From positions 1 to 34,299 of the forward strand of contig JAIPFI010000011.1 of assembly GCA_021736705.1 (NCBI GenBank): a DNA stretch of 34,299 nt, read 5' to 3'. This DNA is from Methylococcaceae bacterium (GTDB lineage Bacteria > Pseudomonadota > Gammaproteobacteria > Methylococcales > Methylomonadaceae). Shown one piece after another: positions 31,833 to 34,299 of the stretch. Below the pieces are notes generated by a model that saw only the letters and a program-made list of their open reading frames with translations, searched no databases and had not been told where the DNA came from. A program made the position numbers and the translations under genes. Positions within the stretch are counted from its first letter, which is position 1. Each line of letters opens with the position of its first letter.

Positions 31833-32819
31833 TTAAGCAAATCGAGCTACATCGAATTCCTTATTATTTCTCAGCATATAATAGACAGTACGCGCGATCT
31901 TATGCGCGATTATATTCTTGGATGCCTTTGAACTGTGTTGCTGCTTGACCTTTTCATTATAAGTACGACCAGACTCAGAGTACCTAATAAAACAAATTGC
32001 CGCGACTTGAAAAGTCTTTCGCAAACGACTATTGCATTTATTTTTACCTTTATCTCCGTAATTTTTTCCTGCCGAGACTCGGCTCGGCGGAACAAAACCG
32101 CAGTACGAACTAAAATTTCCGACTGATTGAAATCGATCAACGTGCTCTATTTCTAATATTAATGCAGAGGCTAACATTTCTCCTACTCCAGGAATTGTTT
32201 GCAACAAGCCCAGTTCACTCTCTCTATAATTTTTTAACTCGCATTGTAAATAAGAATTAAGACTTTTAATTTGCGTCTCGCATAATTCAAGTAATATTTT
32301 TCGCGATTCGGCAAGCATTTGAGTGGACTCTTCCGAAGATCCTACCCCAGATAAAAAATGCTGATGATCAACTGTTTTGCTTTGACGCACTAAATCAGAT
32401 CGAAATTGCTGCAAAGAACAAATCCCCCGATGCAAATCTCTAATTGATCTAAACTGCTGATTACAAATATGAGATTCGGGGAATAAGCCTGCCATTAAAA
32501 GCCTCGCTATTTTCTCAGCATCACCCGCATCAGATTTATTCTTTCTCCGACACTGATTGCCAATAGCCTCAGCATCCCCCAGCATCACATTAAATCCTTG
32601 CTCTTGTAACAAATCAACTAACCAGTACCAGTTATAAGTGGATTCGACGCCAATAATCAAATTCTCCTTATATTGAGCCAAGCATTCCAAGAACACTAAG
32701 CTATCAGTATGTTTAACCTCGACAAGCATGACCACTTGCCCGGTCAATGAGTTAATTACACAAATGGTTGAGCTAGATTTATGGAAATCAATACCGCAAT
32801 AATATTGCGGATTACTCAT
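31833..32819 (-). CDS. IS110-family DEDD transposase (probable start MSNPQYYCGIDFHK at 32819; ORF opens to 32930)
   Basis: YYCGIDFHKSSSTICVI, IIGVESTYNWYWLVDLL, RRKNKSDAGDAEKIARLL (DEDD residues), and C-terminal LLQTIPGVGEMLASALILEI...YCGFVPPSRVSAGK. Confidence 0.93.
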   Translation of the reverse strand: MSNPQYYCGIDFHKSSSTICVINSLTGQVVMLVEVKHTDSLVFLECLAQYKENLIIGVESTYNWYWLVDLLQEQGFNVMLGDAEAIGNQCRRKNKSDAGDAEKIARLLMAGLFPESHICNQQFRSIRDLHRGICSLQQFRSDLVRQSKTVDHQHFLSGVGSSEESTQMLAESRKILLELCETQIKSLNSYLQCELKNYRESELGLLQTIPGVGEMLASALILEIEHVDRFQSVGNFSSYCGFVPPSRVSAGKNYGDKGKNKCNSRLRKTFQVAAICFIRYSESGRTYNEKVKQQHSSKASKNIIAHKIARTVYYMLRNNKEFDVARFA

Positions 32820-33015
32820 CGTTAGCTCCCGCTCGCTGAGTGATACCAAAATGCTTATCGACATCCTCTTTATACCAACCAACACAGCGGGCAGACAACG
32901 CAATGCTCTCAGGAAAATTACCTGCCTCAATCAACCTATATACAATTGATCGACTAATACCATAACGACTCACAATATCACTCATACGATAAACTAAAAC
33001 GTGTTCTGAACTCAT
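32812..33015 (-). CDS. AlpA-like HTH (MerR-type winged helix) regulator
   Basis: VYRMSDIVSRYGISRSIVYRLIEAGNFPESIALSARCVGWYKEDVDKHF matches the AlpA pattern; stop overlaps the IS110 transposase ATG (ATGAGTAA). Confidence 0.85.
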   Translation of the reverse strand: MSSEHVLVYRMSDIVSRYGISRSIVYRLIEAGNFPESIALSARCVGWYKEDVDKHFGITQRAGANDE

Positions 33016-33261
33016 AAGAAAACTCCAATTAAAAAAAGAAAATTAGAACTTAAAAGCTTTACTCGCATAAAAAAAAACATTAATATATTTCTGCAACGAA
33101 ATAAAATTAATTTTTTATACAAAAATATAAAAACTTAAATAAGCTCCATAAAAGCGCATATGAGACCTCGAAGTCTCAGTGCACTTTTTCATTATATCAA
33201 TTTTCATTTTTTTACCAAAATCACCCATTCTCCCTGCCTGAACCCTTAAAATGTAACCCCT

Positions 33262-33804
33262 TTGTTACTATCTAATTATTGCAGCAAACACTTCAAATAC
33301 CTTGATTTCATCGACTGTGGTGAAACTCAAGAAAAAAATCAGCTTGTCAACTCACCAAAAGATCCACGTACAATCGCGGCTATTGAAAGTCTAGCAACAG
33401 GTATTTTAGACCCTGTCGTTGAGCAATTTGGTGAGCTAAAACTGACTTACGGGCTCTGCGCTAACGATTTATTACTGCAGATCAAAAAGCGCCCTTCTCC
33501 TGGGATTGCGCCGCAACTCGACCAGCATGCAGGCTATGAAGTAAATTCCAAAAACAAGCGCATTTGTCAACGCGATGGATTTGCTTGTGATTTTTATGCG
33601 CTCAATACCGACTCTTTAGCTGTCGCCAAATGGATCGTGATGCACTTGCCATTTGACCGACTGTATTTTTACGGTAAAAATAGACCGATTCATATTAGTA
33701 TTGCCCCTGAAAACAGCTTTGCCATTACGCTTTTAGAGCAATCTCCGACAGAGCGGCGCATACCGAAAAACATTAAAAAAGCGCAGTTTTTGCTGAAAGA
33801 GTAA
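33262..33804 (+). CDS. Peptidase M15/hedgehog-fold-like protein (TTG start, or 5'-truncated)
   Basis: LDFIDCGETQEKNQ..., LDQHAGYE...RDGFACDFYALNTDSLAVAKWIVMHLPFDRLYFYGKNRPIHISIAPE: H...GxAxDF...H arrangement as in M15A-type DD-peptidase folds. Confidence 0.55.
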   Translation: MLLSNYCSKHFKYLDFIDCGETQEKNQLVNSPKDPRTIAAIESLATGILDPVVEQFGELKLTYGLCANDLLLQIKKRPSPGIAPQLDQHAGYEVNSKNKRICQRDGFACDFYALNTDSLAVAKWIVMHLPFDRLYFYGKNRPIHISIAPENSFAITLLEQSPTERRIPKNIKKAQFLLKE

Positions 33805-33809
33805 AATCA

Positions 33810-34202
33810 ATGGATGCCACACAATTCAATCAACTGATTAAGTCGGTTAAGCTCGGTAAATTAGTCGGCAATGCCCGCTATCTGCATATCAGTGCCTTTC
33901 ATGAAATACCTTCTGAATTAAAAGACTTTATTATTTTGATTGCTAATGCGTTAAAAATACCTGCAAACGATTGGAATATTATTAAGCTACATACCCAGCA
34001 ATTCCGGCTTTCTTATCTGAATTACCCCCAGTTTTACGAAGACTCTTATCCCCCTTTACATAACAGCATTACCGTTGATTTAGAACATAAAACTCAGAAA
34101 ATAGCGAATTATACGGCTACTGAAAATGCGCCTATTTTGCATCGTAAAGAGCTGTTTATCCAAGGTAAACGCATTAAAAGGACTTTAAAGACAAAGAGAT
34201 AG
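33810..34202 (+). CDS. Protein resembling one domain of the DNA-phosphorothioation-associated putative methyltransferase family (TIGR04096-like), possibly truncated
   Basis: LGKLVGNARYLHISAFHEIPSELKDF...NIIKLHTQQFRLSYLNYPQFYEDSYPPLHNSITVDLEHKTQKIANYTATENAPILHRKELFI resembles the remembered pattern GKxLPxALYVHxSAL..PP...xxKLH....xVSYLxYPxFd.dPHPAL..SlxVDLr....xY.DY....NPPILHRKETF. Confidence 0.5.
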   Translation: MDATQFNQLIKSVKLGKLVGNARYLHISAFHEIPSELKDFIILIANALKIPANDWNIIKLHTQQFRLSYLNYPQFYEDSYPPLHNSITVDLEHKTQKIANYTATENAPILHRKELFIQGKRIKRTLKTKR

Positions 34203-34234
34203 TCACCATAGTATCAATTTTGCCTAGAGTATCT

Positions 34235-34299
34235 ATGAACTATAGTTTAGTTGAGCATTTTTCCCTACTGACTGACCCCAGAATTGAGCGTAAAAAACT
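34235..34299 (+). CDS. ISAs1-family-like transposase, N-terminus only, runs off the window
   Basis: ATG at 34235 translates MNYSLVEHFSLLTDPRIERKK, typical of ISAs1/H-repeat transposases (..hFs.l.DPRier.K). Confidence 0.75.
   Translation, partial: MNYSLVEHFSLLTDPRIERKK

Noticed and set aside
33093-33106. GCAACGAAATAAAA resembling GCAACAAAATAAAA at 31811-31824 as IS110 terminal direct repeats
   Set aside because: 13/14 match in A/T-rich DNA may be chance; positions do not independently define element ends.
1-34299. CRISPR arrays, rRNA or tRNA genes
   Set aside because: No regularly spaced repeats and no tRNA/rRNA-like sequence were recognised in the intergenic regions by eye; a tRNAscan/CRISPR finder run would be decisive.

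Overview
The first ~28.7 kb is gammaproteobacterial core chromosome. In order it carries aroA (partial)-tyrA-hisC-pheA-serC-gyrA, an HDOD protein, a lytic transglycosylase, a MutS-like membrane ATPase, hemH, folE, dusA, a SPOR protein, coaX, birA, PilZ, a PomB/PomA-type stator, sppA, rluC, rne, infA, clpA/clpS, a NUDIX gene and mnmA. Inside the core, an integrase N-terminal fragment lies next to the 5' end of dusA, which looks like a scar of a mobile element. From ~28.7 kb to the end there is an accessory region: (i) a compact 1.7-kb IS with a 23-bp terminal inverted repeat and a DUF6399-like transposase whose HTH N-terminus is reachable only by a -1 shift at an A8 run; (ii) an IS5-family transposase remnant; (iii) a RelE-like toxin with an HTH antitoxin; (iv) an IS110-type (DEDD) recombinase whose start codon overlaps the stop of an AlpA-like gene, followed by a ~189-bp structured non-coding segment bounded by a perfect 13-bp inverted repeat, a candidate bridge RNA; (v) a two-gene cassette of a peptidase-M15/hedgehog-fold-like protein and an ORF resembling part of DNA-phosphorothioation-associated methyltransferase-type proteins; (vi) the start of an ISAs1-like transposase at the window end. 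The best candidates for new biology are the AlpA-IS110 unit with its structured RNA and the M15-like/TIGR04096-like cassette. All family assignments come from motif recall and reading the sequence; no searches were run.
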